DNA from: Apostichopus japonicus
Taxonomy: Eukaryota > Echinodermata > Holothuroidea > Aspidochirotida > Stichopodidae
Reading direction: 5' to 3'
Assembly (NCBI RefSeq): GCF_037975245.1
Contig: NC_092578.1
Coordinates: 9,592,359 to 9,656,358 of the forward strand
DNA: 64,000 nt
Positions 12,197-25,565 of this stretch are shown piece after piece. Below the pieces are notes generated by a model. That model was not told where the DNA came from. It did not search any database and was given only the letters and a program-made list of their open reading frames with translations. Made by a program: the position numbers and the translations under genes. Position 1 is the stretch's first letter; each line of letters opens with the position of its first letter.

Positions 12197-12996
12197 CACT
12201 GGCAGATCCAAGGGGGGGGCCAAAGGGGGCCATGGCCCCCCCAAAGGTGAGCCAAAAAGTGTTTCCGAACATCCACTAAATCATATGATTGGAAATTAAA
12301 AAATCAAGAGGAATAGCAGTGGTAGACTAGCAGTAGCAGTTGTGCTCGGCACTTCCGTGAGCTATTGCCCTTCATTGATCATTGGCTTCATGATCATTTT
12401 TTTAGAAAGCTTACTTCTTCCCAAGGCTTTGTAGGAACGTTTTTTCCCAATCCAATTAGAATGTTTGTACCAATAATAACATTCGTGTCGCGACAACGAA
12501 GAAACATTATAGAATCAAAATTAGCAATTTTAACCTGTACCTGTCCATACTTCCAATTAGCCCCAAAAAGGTCAGGTCAAAGGTCATCAAGAGTAGACAG
12601 TCAAGAAATGTCTAAACCTTTTCGTTTTCTGGTTTAACATTAAATGTATGAGCATGAGGATTTACAGTCACCATTTTGCAGTTACAGGCTGGTTGTACGA
12701 AATTTATAACCTATGAAATATAAGATTTCTTGAGAAAGATGATCCCAACTTTATAAAAAAAATTTTTTTAAAGTTTTATAAATATTTTAGAAAATTACAC
12801 CTGGGAAACATTTTTTTTAGAAGTAAATTAACATCACCATTGTACACTTTTGTCGCACCAAATTGCATCTGAGGGCATTCAGTAATAGAAAATTTTCCAA
12901 AGGGGAGGGGGACACCCCCTCCCCTTAGACCCCTCCCCCATATCACTCTAACGCCACTTTGGCCCCTCCCAAACCAAGGCCCTGGATCTGCCAGTG
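12197..12996. mobile_element. hAT-type element, TSD AAAGAGGT
   Basis: Exact duplication AAAGAGGT at 12189-12196 and 12997-13004. Copy B is the empty site (near 48010). The ends are CACTGGCAGATCCA and, inverted, CACTGGCAGATCCAGG. The right subterminal part holds the shared module CACCAAATTGCATCTGAGG followed by a GGGGAGGGGG/CCCCCTCCCC fold (12860-12950). Non-autonomous. Confidence 0.92.
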
Positions 12997-13079
12997 AAAG
13001 AGGTTGGGACCAGATCAGTCTGCCCGGGAAGGGCATTGACTCCCACTGCGTGGCTGGGGGGGGGGGGGTTAGAAACCTT

Positions 13080-13450
13080 TGAATAACTTATTCAATACAG
13101 TAGATAAAAGGCATCTTTTACTTCTTGAGATATCGTGTTTACAATGTTTTCAGCCTTTGACCTCTGGTGGCCTCAAATGATCTTTGACTTCAATAAAAAA
13201 AAAAAACAGGTGTCACCTGCTAACCAAGGGCTATCAGCACACCACGTTTAAAGTTCAAACACCTTTCACTTCTTGAGATATTGTGTTTACAAGGTTTTCA
13301 GTCTTTGACCTCTGGTGACCTCAAATTATCTTTGACCTCTATAAATACAATAGCTATCACCTGCTCACCAAGGGCTTTCAACACACCAAGTTCAAAGTTC
13401 ACGCAACATTTACTTCTTGAGATATCGTGTTAACATGGTTTTCAGACTTC
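13080..13450. repeat. diverged units of the TGACCT tandem family
   Basis: About 2.5 units of roughly 150-170 bp with CTTCTTGAGATATCGTGTTTACA and GACCTCTGGTG. Copy B keeps about 1.5 of these units at 48110-48320, so unit number changed after the duplication. Confidence 0.75.
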
Positions 13451-13606
13451 GACATTTTGAAATTTTGGGCTTTAAGCTTACAAAACAGATGCATGTCCAT
13501 CGCTATCAATCGTTGTTGTGACAAATTAATTACAATTAACCAGAAGCAAATAGAATAAAGGGTTAAGTGTCCGAGGAAACAGCGAGAGCAAATAGTGTTC
13601 CTAAAA

Positions 13607-13624
13607 TGACGTCACATGACGTCA
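13607..13624. promoter_or_regulatory. two perfect CRE words (TGACGTCA) two bases apart
   Basis: TGACGTCA occurs at 13607-13614 and 13617-13624. The octamer is the palindromic binding word of CREB/ATF factors. It lies 5' (to the right) of the minus-strand gene exons. In copy B (near 48475) the first word is intact but the second reads TGACTTCA. Function is not shown by sequence alone. Confidence 0.4.
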
Positions 13625-16014
13625 TGAGATTAGGAAAATTTTCAGGCGAACAAACTTTTCAAGCCCTGAAGAGGGTAAATTAATTCTCAATTTTCGACTG
13701 GCAAAATCAAGTTTTTAACTGGCAGAATGGTTGATATATGTTCTAGAAAACATGCTTAGATAGATCCCCAATAGATTTTGTGTCATGGCCACTTTAAAGA
13801 TTTGATGAATAAGAACATAAAGTATGAAAAATCAGTGTTGTTTATGTGACTTTCATATCAACATGAACGTACAGTTCAGTACACTCCTCTATGAAGCCCA
13901 TTCCAACCACAAACAGTACAGTAGCATAGAATCGATATGGGATTACCAGGTAAGTATTTGGATAGTAATGTGTAGAATCAGTCAAATAACAGGTATGAAT
14001 ATACGTAATGTGCAAAATCAGTATAAGATTGGTGTGAACATATGTAATGCAAATAATGACAGGTATGGTATACAATAAGCAGAATCGGTATAAGAACGAC
14101 ACACCAGATAACATTATCATGTACAACGAGGGTTGAGCGCCAAATTGGTATTCATACTTTAGAAGACAGTTCTACTAACAAAACAGATATGAATTTATGT
14201 ATTTCGCAGAATGGGTTTCGTCCTGAAGTAACTTGTTAGAGCATTTGGCAAACTACGTGCGTGAAAAGGAACTTGTGAGAACCATTTGGTGGGAAACTGT
14301 ACTTGCGAGTACGGTAGAACTACAGTTTGCTGGCCAATGTTTTAAAGCAATTAGCCGTAGCAAAGTGTGGGTATTATTATAATACGTGACTTGGGAACGA
14401 CTTTCATTTGTCAAGTAGCGTCAAGTCTGTAAAACAGAACTTTGGGGGTTCATTTCTTTGAAATGGGGATATTCTCAAATGTAAAGAGAGTAACATCTTA
14501 GAACCGCAAAAGCTCCGTGGCATTGTCAAAAGTAGCACTTGAGATAGAGACCAGATTATCCCATCAATTAGTTTAGAATGGATTGTTTTAAAACTTAGAT
14601 GAAACTTTGCCCATCTCTCTGAGAGTAGGTACAGAAAGCTGGGCATGCACAAATGTCTGTCTTTTACTCGCGTGTCTTAGACCTATATCAAGCAAGTTTT
14701 ACCAGCACAGATTTCTCTTAACACACCACATTGCATTACTAACAGAAACTGCAGATTCCTTGCCATGATAGACCAAAATGCATACATGAATGTTTACAGT
14801 TGGGGTTACGCAAGCGGTAAGTTACTAACGATAAACAGTTGCAGCAGGAATTTCCACAAGTTCCTGTGTATTATCTGGGTCGGTATTTTTATCTGGTATT
14901 ATTTTTACTGGTGTAAAGATGCATCACCTAAAGTTATCTGTAGTTTTATCCTTGGTCGGCAGAGGATGAACAACTGCCCATAGTAACAATCCAGTGACCT
15001 TTGACCTGGATCTATTACTCTCCCTTGTTTAGATACATGGTGCATCACATGGTCACAAAAGACATTATTGTTTTAATTTGGTTTATTTGGGGAAGAACAA
15101 GTCAAGACCTGTTGGGGAGGAGAGGTTGGGAAGGTGAAAGAAGGGGAGAGTCAGTTAGTGAATTACTCTGGTAGATGGTGGACTACAGCTAATGATACAG
15201 AGATGTACTGTAGTCTTTTCTTATACTCTTTTCCGATTATTTTTAATACCTTTGAAGTAGAGATTTACAATAAATTAGAGATGTAGCTTTTGCGCTATAA
15301 TTGATGTCTATCTCCATTTTTTGTGTGAATTGTTCATATTCAACCCAATGTTCCAGGTGTGAACATTATGACAACCGGGTATTCAATGTTTGTTTCAAAT
15401 ATACCTAGTTTTTCAGTATATTCGTTTATGACAGATTTCAATACCGTTGGCATGGGTTTGAATGAAATACCAGGTATACCTGGTATTTTCGATATACCGA
15501 CGCACCCTAGTCCCGATCGAACACCAATTGCATTTATTGTATTACTTTTACTAGTGTAGTTGTAAAGATGCGCTTAGTGAATGTTACTGTATACACAATA
15601 TATAGGGCGAATGGCTCAGTTTTTTAGCTTCACTGTTTGACAGATGCGGCCCGGCCCGCCCCTCATTTGCCCACCCTGCAGTTTCATCTGCCCTTGTACT
15701 TCCCTACTCGCCATCTCCGTAGTAGCTCCATGTTTTGACCTTGCGGTGATTCCAACAACCAACTCTTCAAAAATCCCTGTACCTTTAGGGTGCATAGATC
15801 TCTCGCTAAATTCCACGCAATTCACTGTACTACAACATATACATAGGCCTGTTCGAACTTCATTTTCAACTTCACATGAGCAAATCCTCAAACCTGATCC
15901 AACATTTATCCTGGGCTCTTTGCAAACAATCATCTATACGAAAATTACAGTAGGCCCATGTGAATAGTTTTTACGCAATGTCGATTAATAAAAATCAAAC
16001 TTCAATGTTCTAAA
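13625..16014. other. duplicated non-coding stretch (equivalent to 48490-52560 in B)
   Basis: No convincing exon. It contains AGGTATGAATATACGTAATG-like short repeats (13940-14100) and a single exact TGACCTTTGACCT at 14995. The open frames at 15616-15967 exist in both copies, on both strands, and differ at most positions, so I do not treat them as genes. Confidence 0.5.
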
Positions 16015-16597
16015 CTTTTGACGCTTTCTGTCACTTCGCCCAACAACCATTTCGCCCAACTAGCATGGTCATTTCCCCCAACTAGCATGGTCATTTCCCC
16101 CAACCAATTTCGCCCATCCAGCATGGTCATTTCGCCCAACCTTGTTGGTCATTTCGACCAACCATTTTTTACTCATATTCAAATTTATTAATCCACAGCT
16201 ATTGTTCTGCTTGATGACTTCGGTCAAGCGTTTATCAAGTCTGCCAGGCATTGATCATGGGTATTGTTCACAGCAGGTGTTTATCTAGTTCTACATAGTG
16301 TTAATCTAATGTTATACAAACAAAGGGGAATCGGTCTCCATAAAAACCTATCACACCTAAACCCCTAAAACACTGATTCATCCTACCGACTGTAACCACG
16401 ACTTCAAGTTTCCTTAATATTCAGTTTGTATCCCGTAACGTTAACAATTCCCGAACGTTTCCTTATTAAATTGACCAATATTGAAGTATAATATTTAATC
16501 AATGTTGGTCGAAATGACCAGGCTGGTTGGGTGAAATGACCAACAAGGTTGGGCGAAATGGTTGTTGGGCGAAGTGACCAGCTTCCCTTTTTACGAT
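16015..16597. mobile_element. foldback-like element with TTCGCCCAAC tandem ends, copy A
   Basis: Absent from copy B (junction TTCTAAA|GTACAG). The left end is a run of short units CATTTCGCCCAAC.AGCATGGT (16030-16165). The right end is the reverse complement (16500-16580), and both share CACTTCGCCCAACAACCATT. The interior (16190-16490) matches parts of 55290-56100, which lies inside the second copy. No transposase seen. Confidence 0.75.
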
Positions 16598-16725
16598 GTA
16601 CAGTAGTTTACACACGAACGTTGCATCAAAGTAAAATGTACTGAACCACGTACTCAATTGGACCGCAAAAATTTGTAACAGAAACTACTGTACTGTGGTA
16701 TGAATGCACATTTTACATTAGCAAC

Positions 16726-16933
16726 TGTTATGTTAGTGTTTACTGTACGTACGAGCCTGATGTTATTATTATTACATGTTTGGACGAGCCTGAATGAGAG
16801 AGAAAACGCTCGGGTTGGAGTTTGTCATTGTTTTAGTTGATACTTAACCTTTACAGTTGATCCACCAATATATCAGTTGAATTCCATAACATCATACTCT
16901 TATCGTCTTATTTGTTCCATGCAAAACATAACA
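16726..16933 (+). mobile_element. solo LTR, TSD GCAAC
   Basis: A 208-bp unit starting TGTTATGTTAGTG and ending GCAAAACATAACA, with a 5-bp duplication GCAAC on each side (16721-16725, 16934-16938). It matches the LTR that follows a Ty3/gypsy integrase and polypurine tract in copy B (51780 on). This is therefore a solo LTR left by recombination. The insertion probably predates the A/B duplication, because B also has the LTR end joined to GCAACTCTC at 54134. Confidence 0.85.
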
Positions 16934-17633
16934 GCAACTCTCAATGCAGAGAGAAGAAACATACTGTAAGATGAAATATCCTTTTCAGGATCAGAGATGT
17001 TACTTGTTAGATTCCCACAAAATGTTACAGAAGGTATTTTTGCTGATGTTCTTTGAAATTGTCTGAGACACTACAGTAGGCCTAGCTGCTTATTAATGAT
17101 CCTGCAACATATTTCACTTTGTTCATCACTTACTTTTGGTGGAAAAAGTTTAAATTTCATTCTAAAATTTCTACACAGAAATATAAATTTCCAAAGTGTA
17201 ATGACATAGCACGTTTTTTTGTAATTTAAAGTTTGCCTGCAAAGAATCCTGCAAGGACAGAAAATAAGAAACGTGTATATGTTGCCCTTAACAGGCTTTC
17301 TACAGTAGAAATGCCTAGGTTAGTAATTAGCAGTTTGTTAAAGGAGAAATAAACTCTGGGTTTTTGAAGTGTACATGCGGTAGGGGATAATTTTCTTATT
17401 CCAATTGTGAAATTATAAGCAATATATAGTTTCCCTGAATTTTACGCGAATTTCCCAATTATTTTTTTAACCCTTTGAACAACGGCCATTTTGTTAATTT
17501 GAGGATTGAGGGCGCTTCAAAAGTGACGTAGGCGGCCACTTCCGTAACTTCAAAACAATGAAGCTTTGCATACGAGTTATAGTCTATTCACACTATGTTC
17601 GAGCATCTCGCTTAGCTTATTTCGCCGGTTAAA

Positions 17634-17760
17634 ATGCCTGAATGCCAAGCCTTTGGTTGTGTTAACCGAAGAGGGGAAGAGGGAGCAGGAAAAGGAAAAA
17701 GATATTTCGTTATTCCAGATGGAATAAAATATCAGGAAAAGAGGGAACTTTCACTGAGGT
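17634..17760 (+). pseudogene. THAP-like zinc-finger N-terminal exon
   Basis: ATG at 17634 opens MPECQAFGCVNRRGEEG, then a basic stretch, then KRYFVIPDG. This fits the start of a THAP domain (C-x4-C-x-N near the N-terminus, then F-x-(F/I)-P). THAP is a C2CH zinc-binding DNA-binding fold found in transposases and transcription factors. The expected later half (W, then CSxHF) is not in the same frame. A donor-like site, CTGAG|GTGTAC, lies at about 17758, so this may be one exon. It begins about 290 bases inside the left end of the TTAA-flanked element. The domain call rests on spacing and a few residues; the later CSxHF half was not found. Confidence 0.55.
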
Positions 17761-18129
17761 GTACAGTACCTGTTCGTCATGTTCTCAGCAGCCGTAGGAA
17801 TAGGATCCTTCTTCTTGTACCTCAAGAAATTTACAAAACAGAGTTCTAAATTAACTGGCTGCAAACATATCTGGGAGAATTCAGGTCTGTTGGTCAGACA
17901 TTCTCCTGCGTTCAACAAAGCTTTTTCCGCAAACAATCCATGGCAGCACACAGACACCATCTTCGCAGTGGCTCGCGGAACCGGTATTCGTATCAGCAAC
18001 GGAATTTGAGCCAACATCACCAACAGTCGCGGACTGTGATTCTTTGCACAACTCCCCCTCTCGATGTCTCAGTTCTTACTCTGAATATTCTGGTTCGAAA
18101 AGATACGATTCCAATCCAAAGGCTTCCAT
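17751..18129 (-). pseudogene. decayed P2X7-C-like (P2X purinoceptor 7 intracellular-type) domain
   Basis: Read on the minus strand, an ATG at 18129 gives MEAFGLESYLFEPEYSES and then a stop. Further on, after at least one frameshift, comes a conserved cysteine pattern: CCHGLF..., ECLTNRPEFSQICLQPVNLE, LRYKKKD, then a stop at about 17751. The PYxFEPE-like start and the C-(I/L)-T-x-x-P-x-F-x-x-(I/V)-C-L block match the cytoplasmic zinc-binding domain of P2X7 receptors. That domain is also found alone in many invertebrate multi-copy genes. The WCxCGxC part is missing or out of frame. It lies tail-to-tail with the THAP-like exon. Assignment from memory of the family pattern. Confidence 0.55.
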
Positions 18130-18514
18130 TTTCTTTGTTCAAGATACAGTATTTGCTCGGCAGTAAATGATTTAACTTTTGGAGTGCAATGATGGATGTA
18201 AGTAACGCTATCGCTAGGACTGAGTATGCGGTGGCAATCTAAACACGGTAAAAATCAAATCGGTGAAAAGATCCCAAAATTTGTATTTCCACTGATACTC
18301 GTTACAATAATAAATTTTACAAACTTTTTAAGCTTTTTTTACAGATCAAGAAAGACAAAAGAAATTTTTTGATAGATATTTTATTCATTACTATTGTTGA
18401 AAGTACAATTCTAATTATTTTAGGGATTGATCGGCAACTTCTTATTCTTAAAATACGCCAAGCGGCTCACTTTCGTCACAGTACATCCGGGAACTGGCTC
18501 AATTCAAACGGTTG

Positions 18515-18792
18515 CCGGACAAATACCCCCCGGACAAATACCCCCCGGACATATACCCCCCGGACTCATACCCCCGGGACAAGTACCCCCCGGACAATCA
18601 CCCCCCGGACAAAAACCCCCGAGGACGAATACCTACGAGGACAACTACCCCCCGGACAAATACCCCCCGGACATACACCACCGAGGACAAATACCCCCGA
18701 GGATAAGTACCCCCCAGACAACTACCCCCGGGACAACTACCCCCGGACGTACACCCACGAAGACAAATACCCCCGAGGACAATTAACCCCAC
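18515..18792 (+). repeat. minisatellite CCGGACAAATACCCC (left block)
   Basis: About 18 tandem units of 15-16 bp, CCGGACAAATACCCCC with variants. It gives artefactual proline/threonine-rich open frames. The same unit recurs in reverse orientation near the right end of the same element (24905-25185). Confidence 0.95.
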
Positions 18793-18995
18793 CCCCCAGC
18801 AATTACCTCCGGGAAAACTCTGCCCGCACAAATACACCGGCACAGATACCTCACCCAGGTTACTACCCGAACTAAACCAGAATACGCCCCAGCCCCCCCC
18901 CCCCCTATGAGCCCGTTCACCAAGCGGACCTTTAGCTGGTGAACTCCGTAGTACGAAAGCCCATTAGGGCCATGAAAGAAAATTTTCTTAATCTG

Positions 18996-19062
18996 GTATA
19001 TCAGATTATTATTCTGATATATCAAATTATTATTCTGATATATCAGATTATTATTCTGATAC
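18996..19062. repeat. 23-bp tandem, TCTGATATATCAGATTATTAT
   Basis: About three copies of an A/T-rich unit that contains the palindrome TCTGATATATCAGA, so each unit can fold on itself. Confidence 0.85.
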
Positions 19063-19146
19063 TGTATGAAACGTTAGCATCTGACAATCCAAAAATGCAT
19101 GTAGTAATTAGAAATTGACCGGATGTTCCACGTCTTCTATATAACC

Positions 19147-19575
19147 CAGGGTTGTCCAACCTACGGCCCGCGGGCCACAGTGCGGCCCGCCGCAAGGTCC
19201 CGTCCAGCCCGCCAACCTCATTAATTTACAAATGTACTTTTACCCAGGAATTCTTTTTTGATAAATTTCCGAGATCATTATATCTCAATATGAAGATTGT
19301 TTTGATACAGATCAGAAGGCTTGTGAAGTGTCATTTCCTGCAATCTGGGGGTCTTTTGGGCGATTTTTATTCTTGCACGCCACGCACCAACCTACGGTGG
19401 CGCTCCGCTTGTATGGAAACTTCATTTCCCATACAGACCCCTAGCGGGGCCACTGAAATTTGCCGCTCTGGCACGAAACCCTGGATATGCCACAGGAGCT
19501 TGTAGGCTCATGCGGCCCCTCCTTTATCATAATCATTCGAGGTGGCCCTCCTCATCAAAAGGTTGGAGAACCCTG
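19147..19575. mobile_element. hAT (Charlie-like) MITE, TSD ATATAACC
   Basis: Exact 8-bp duplication ATATAACC (19139-19146, 19576-19583). The left end CAGGGTTGTCCAACCTACGG and the inverted right end CAGGGTTCTCCAACCTTTTG resemble the common CAGGGxTxxCCAACC hAT terminus. The interior (19317-19497) contains the GGTGGCGCTCCGCT module. It is nested inside the TTAA-flanked element. Confidence 0.95.
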
Positions 19576-19657
19576 ATATAACCAAATTTAAAAGTAAAAC
19601 AACGTAGCTGATAAAAACTGCTTATCCACAAAATCACCAAGGTTGAAGAATAAGATG

Positions 19658-19727
19658 TATGAAGTCGGCCTGACGTTTCGACTGTTTTCTACAGTCGAAA
19701 TGTCAGGCCGATTTCTTACACCTTATT
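19658..19727. repeat. hairpin-forming inverted repeat
   Basis: Arms CGGCCTGACGTTTCGACTG and CAGTCGAAATGTCAGGCCG are separated by seven bases, with weaker pairing extending outward (AAGATGTATGAAGT...TTTCTTACACCTT). It could be a transposon hairpin; no function is visible. Confidence 0.85.
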
Positions 19728-19774
19728 TAAAAGTATCATAGTTAATAACAATAATACTAATGCTACTGCCACTG

Positions 19775-21517
<1,743 letters not shown>

Positions 21518-21760
21518 CTCAGACCGACTGCATGGTCACGTGGTTAAAGCATCCGACTTGCAGCCGGTAGGTTAGGGGTTCGACTCCTGGCTGGGTCATA
21601 CCGAAGACTGGAACCTACTGCTATTGTGCTTGGTGCTCAAGCAATGGAGTAGGGAAAACAAGCCAGTGCGCCACAACTGAAAAAAGGCCGTCGTCGGCGC
21701 AACTTAAACCAATTGGTTAGAAACTGAGCCGTAAAACCTTAACAAATCAACAAAAAAACT
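21518..21760 (+). repeat. tRNA-derived SINE
   Basis: A polymerase III A-box-like TGGTCACGTGGTT (21533-21545) and a B-box GGTTCGACTCC (21577-21587) lie at tRNA spacing. A SINE body follows, ending in an A-rich stretch (about 21720-21760). This is not an intact tRNA: no closed acceptor stem is seen. Confidence 0.8.
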
Positions 21761-21769
21761 CTCTCTCTG

Positions 21770-24235
21770 TACCGATCAGGGTACTGCGAAAGGGACCACT
21801 GGCGTAGCAAGCGGGGGACAGAGGAAATAATACCATCAGAAATGTTGGGATCGCAAAAGCGATTGTGAAAAGAACGAGCGATCAAAAACTATTTTAGTAC
21901 ATGGATGTGTAACCGATTGCTTCGATTTGCATCCAAGGGCATTTCGAAAAATGAGATATATGCAGGCCCATACGCTGGGGGGGGGGGGGGTCGAATGGTT
22001 CGGACGACCATCATATAAATAAATATTGAAAATTAAGGGGCCACCCCTCCCCTAAGACTCCTCCCACAGGATACAGATCAGTATCGTGAATTCGACCTCC
22101 ATGGCGAAATCATGCGTGCGTGTCTGATTTACAAAGCAGAGTGGAAATGGGGAAATGGTGACGGTCGTGGGGAGGGGTATAAGGGAAAAGCGTATTTTGC
22201 ACATAATGCGAAGAACGCGTATTTTATGTAGAATGTATGTAGACCTGGATCTCATTTGAGAATCACATCACATGCCAGTGATATCAAAAAAAGTACACAT
22301 GACAAAGTTCTCCTATCCCCAGTCTCTTTTCGGTCCAACAACAGCGAATAATTGTCGAACAGTGCAGCACTCCGTGCTTCTGTGAATATTTAGTTTAATT
22401 GAGAGTTAAAGATTGAAATAGAAAGTAAGAATGTATATGATGTCATGCATGTATTACAAGTTGCAAGTCTGATTTAATCATTTTTACTTCAACTCTTTTC
22501 ATTTATGACAGACTGATGTCTCTAACTTTGTTTGTTTAGCCTACCTTCTGTTTGTATTTTAACATTATGACCGTAAATCGGACACGATAATACGGCTGAA
22601 AAAAAAACTTTGCGTTTCGTGCGCAATCGAGTTTGTGCCGCAGTCGTAATTTATGGGCTTTAAAGACTAACCCTAGTCGATTTTTTTTTACCCTACAACC
22701 CCAATCCTAGTCCTACCAGTCCTAGGTACGTCCCTGCCTATAAGCTGATACAGTATCGGTATTCTGTAGCAACTAAGATTAAAAATATAACATTGTTAAT
22801 TAACATAACATATTACCTAGGAAGATTTATTGCACATGCCTCAATTTTTTTTCTATTGGTGCGTCCAGGGAACTGCTACTCAGAGTAGCAGTTCCATGGA
22901 GAGTCGTCGCGCAAGTAATTTTGTGTGTATACCGAATTTGCATATACCAGACTTGCGTGTATACTAATTTTGTGTTTATATACCGGGGCCCCTTGTCGAC
23001 TTGTCTCGTTTGTGATTAATCTTCCTTGTAGTTTCGCACAGTGCTCAGAGTACAAGAGAGGCAGGTTTGTAACTATTACAATCTGAGCCTGTTCCCGGGG
23101 TCGTCATTTAATGTCCCAATCCGACAGACGTGAGTCAATTCTCAGCCTTTAGCCACTTTCCGGAATGCTGCAGAGTAGGTAGCAACCTGTCCGTCGCCAC
23201 TGCAGGAGAGCCTTGTCGAACCTAACTAATGAACACAGTTAACCCGAATCAATTGCTTACCACTACAATGGAATCAACAACAACTGCAGTACAGCTATTG
23301 GACTGCACCGGAAATTGAAAAAAAAAACTAACATTACAGCTTTTGACAGCCATACTCGAGATGGGAATTGAACCTGTGGGGCCAGCGGAACCTGTGGGGC
23401 CAGCGTCACAAACACACAAAATGGTGGCGTGAAGAAGCGAAGATCTTAGGAGACATTTTTGTAGGGGTGGGGACCTTGAGGTGTAGTTTTTTGATACCTC
23501 AAAATAAAAACACACGCTCAATGCTGATTGTGTATGTGACATCACCATGAATTTGGATGCCCCAAAATCCCCAAATTTACCCTGAACTCCTGAAGGCGCC
23601 AATGATGTTAGTATAGTCTTGCCTTAGAAGGGCAACAAATTACACCATTTGGCATCTAAGCACACTTTCGTACAGTAGAAAATCTCTTAAAGGTGATAGG
23701 ACACCCCATGAAAAATCCTGGGTAAGCGCCAGACGCTACCGGCCTTTGTAAAAATTATTACAAGGAAAACCTTTCTTTGGCTTATGGGTGGCAATTTGTG
23801 GGCAATGTAGCAATCACTAATCTGTTTATAGTTGGAATGTAGAATTATTATAACTAGGGAAAATTAAATTGATTTCTTAGATTATCATCATTCTTTTTGC
23901 AAACAGAATGACCAGAGAATAGGTTTTTTCAAATGGTAGTGACGTCGTGGTCTCAAGCCTCTTTCTTTACTTATGTTTCATACAATCGTACATACTATTA
24001 TGAAACCTTACAGGCAATTCTGCTGGTATAACGGGCTACACCATAACCGGGTTTGACTTTGATAGCCCAGCGGTCCATGAAACAATGCATGGGGGGTATG
24101 GATGATGATCATGCACACCAAACTAGAGGGGTGGACCGTGGTTGTGCTTGGCCCACCCCTCCCTTCTGCTCCTCCCATCCTAAAATGGCGTGCACTCACA
24201 GGAAAAAATAGCTTAGAATAAGCAAAACAAGAGGA
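21770..24235. other. repeat-rich non-coding stretch
   Basis: Contains a lone hAT-like terminus CACTGGCGTAGCAAGCGGGG at about 21798, another reversed near 22725-22735 (GGTACGTCCCTG), and an 18-bp direct repeat AACCTGTGGGGCCAGCG at about 23368 and 23386. No gene recognised. Confidence 0.45.
22869..22895. repeat. 13-bp-stem hairpin GGAACTGCTACTC
   Basis: GGAACTGCTACTC, one base, then GAGTAGCAGTTCC. It shares CCAGGGARCTGCTACTC with the hairpin at 52996-53044, so the two may belong to one family. Confidence 0.8.
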
Positions 24236-24476
24236 GCGTGGAGGCCGAGTGGCTAATGCTTTTGTTTTATATATAATCCTGTTATGTTGTGTCCTTGGTC
24301 AAGGCATTTTTTTCTCGACTGCCCCTCTCCATCCAGGTGTATAAATGGGTACCTGTGAGGTAAGTAAGGTGTGTGCGCTGGATTCTCAGCAGCCAGCCTG
24401 ATGACCAGGGATTCAAAGTGCTATGAGATGGCTGTGCCATATAAAGCGCTATACAAAAACTACAGTAACATAACAT
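24236..24476 (+). repeat. tRNA-related SINE with GCGCTATA tail
   Basis: Begins with an A-box-like GGCCGAGTGGCTAATGC. It contains CCTTGGTCAAGGCA and CCAGGTGTATAAATGGGTAC, and ends in AAAGCGCTATACAAAAACTA. These blocks are typical of a widespread deuterostome SINE type. The B-box is not clear. Confidence 0.7.
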
Positions 24477-24904
24477 AACAAATCATCAAGTAAAATTACT
24501 CAGAAGAAAACTTGAAAATGGTAAGTCGCAATAAGCCGGAATTGTTCGGAGATTAATAATACAGAATAGTGTCACTATAACAAATAGTAAATTAATAGTT
24601 ACTACCAGCAGTGAGCAATTCCCAACCCAACCCCCGGGCCTCGGTCCATTGTCAAACCCTATCCAGGAGTTTTGGGGGCTTATATGAAAAGCTCGAATCT
24701 TTTTAAAAGTCGGGAGGAGGTCATAAGGGCCAGGACACACAACGACCCTAGTGGTGCCAGTTTAACCGTCACCCTGACCCAATTGTAAATATGCTTTCGG
24801 AGTTGCCCGAGGGACCAGGGTATATATTGAGGCCCGCGGGAAACTAAACTCGAAAAAGACGGGCGTATCCGTCGCTGCATCCGTCTCCTATAGTTAACAG
24901 CATA

Positions 24905-25185
24905 TGTCCAGGGGTATATTCGTCCGGGGGTATTTATCCGGGGGTAATTGTCTAGGGGGTATTCGTCCTCGGGGGTAGTTGTCCGGGTGGGTACTTGTCC
25001 GGGGGGGTTTTGTCCTCGGGGGTAATTGTCCGGGGGGTATCTGTCCGGGTGGTAGTTGTCCTGGGGGGTAGTTGTCCAGGATGGTATTTGTCCGGGGGGT
25101 ATCTGTCCGGGTGGTAATCGTCCGGGGGGTTATTGTCTGGGGGGTAATCGTCCGGGGGGTATTTGTCTGGGGGGTATTTGTCCGG
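24905..25185 (-). repeat. minisatellite CCGGACAAATACCCC (right block, inverted)
   Basis: About 17 units of GGGGTATTTGTCCGGG, the reverse complement of the block at 18515. The two arrays face each other inside the TTAA-flanked element, 160 bases from its right end and 1.2 kb from its left. Confidence 0.95.
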
Positions 25186-25298
25186 TCACGATTCAAACAC
25201 AATGGCGCGACACATGAACTACATTCAATTTCAAATCGTTTTTTCACCTCAAAGAAGGGATTTTTATGCTTTTCTTTTGCTTTTACTGGATAGACCAT
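25186..25298 (-). pseudogene. short cysteine-rich coding-like fragment, possibly piggyBac C-terminal
   Basis: From an ATG at 25298 the minus strand reads VKAKEKHKNPFFEVKKRF, then C-x2-C-x4-LC-LNRDR, then runs into the minisatellite. C-x2-C-x4-L-C-x5 is reminiscent of the second half of the piggyBac cysteine-rich domain (CxxC...LCxxxCF..YH). The fragment is only 38 residues and could be coincidence. It would fit the TTAA target. Confidence 0.3.
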
Positions 25299-25565
25299 CT
25301 GTCAAAACGTAGGAAGGGATGCAAAAAAAGCTAGGGTTTATTTCTCCTTTAACAGTTCTTAATAAAGGCCTAGGCTAGGTTAATCCAGCCAATGTATGTA
25401 TGAAATTTGATGAGCTACTATACAAGCAACATTGAACATACTGTTGTACTTGTAGGCTATGTTACTTGTTAGCCTAGGAATTTTGATCAATATGAAAGTA
25501 TAATCCAAATTTTAGGAGAATATTACGGGGTACATACCTCAGTAAGGCTGTCGTAATTAATATAA

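Noticed and set aside
15616-15967. Open frames of about 105 codons on both strands, with a relative at 52212-52493
   Set aside because: Present in both duplicates because the DNA is duplicated. Both strands are open, many changes are non-synonymous, and no supported splice sites or domain are seen.
17779-18009. Plus-strand open frame over the P2X7-C-like region
   Set aside because: The cysteine pattern is on the minus strand; the plus frame shows no motif.
18369-18875. Pro/Thr-rich proteins with PPGQ or NTPRT repeats (also at 24894-25298)
   Set aside because: Every frame of the CCGGACAAATACCCC minisatellite is open. The array, not a protein, is the feature.
21533-21587. Possible tRNA gene
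   Set aside because: A and B boxes are present, but there is no acceptor stem or intact cloverleaf, and a SINE body follows.
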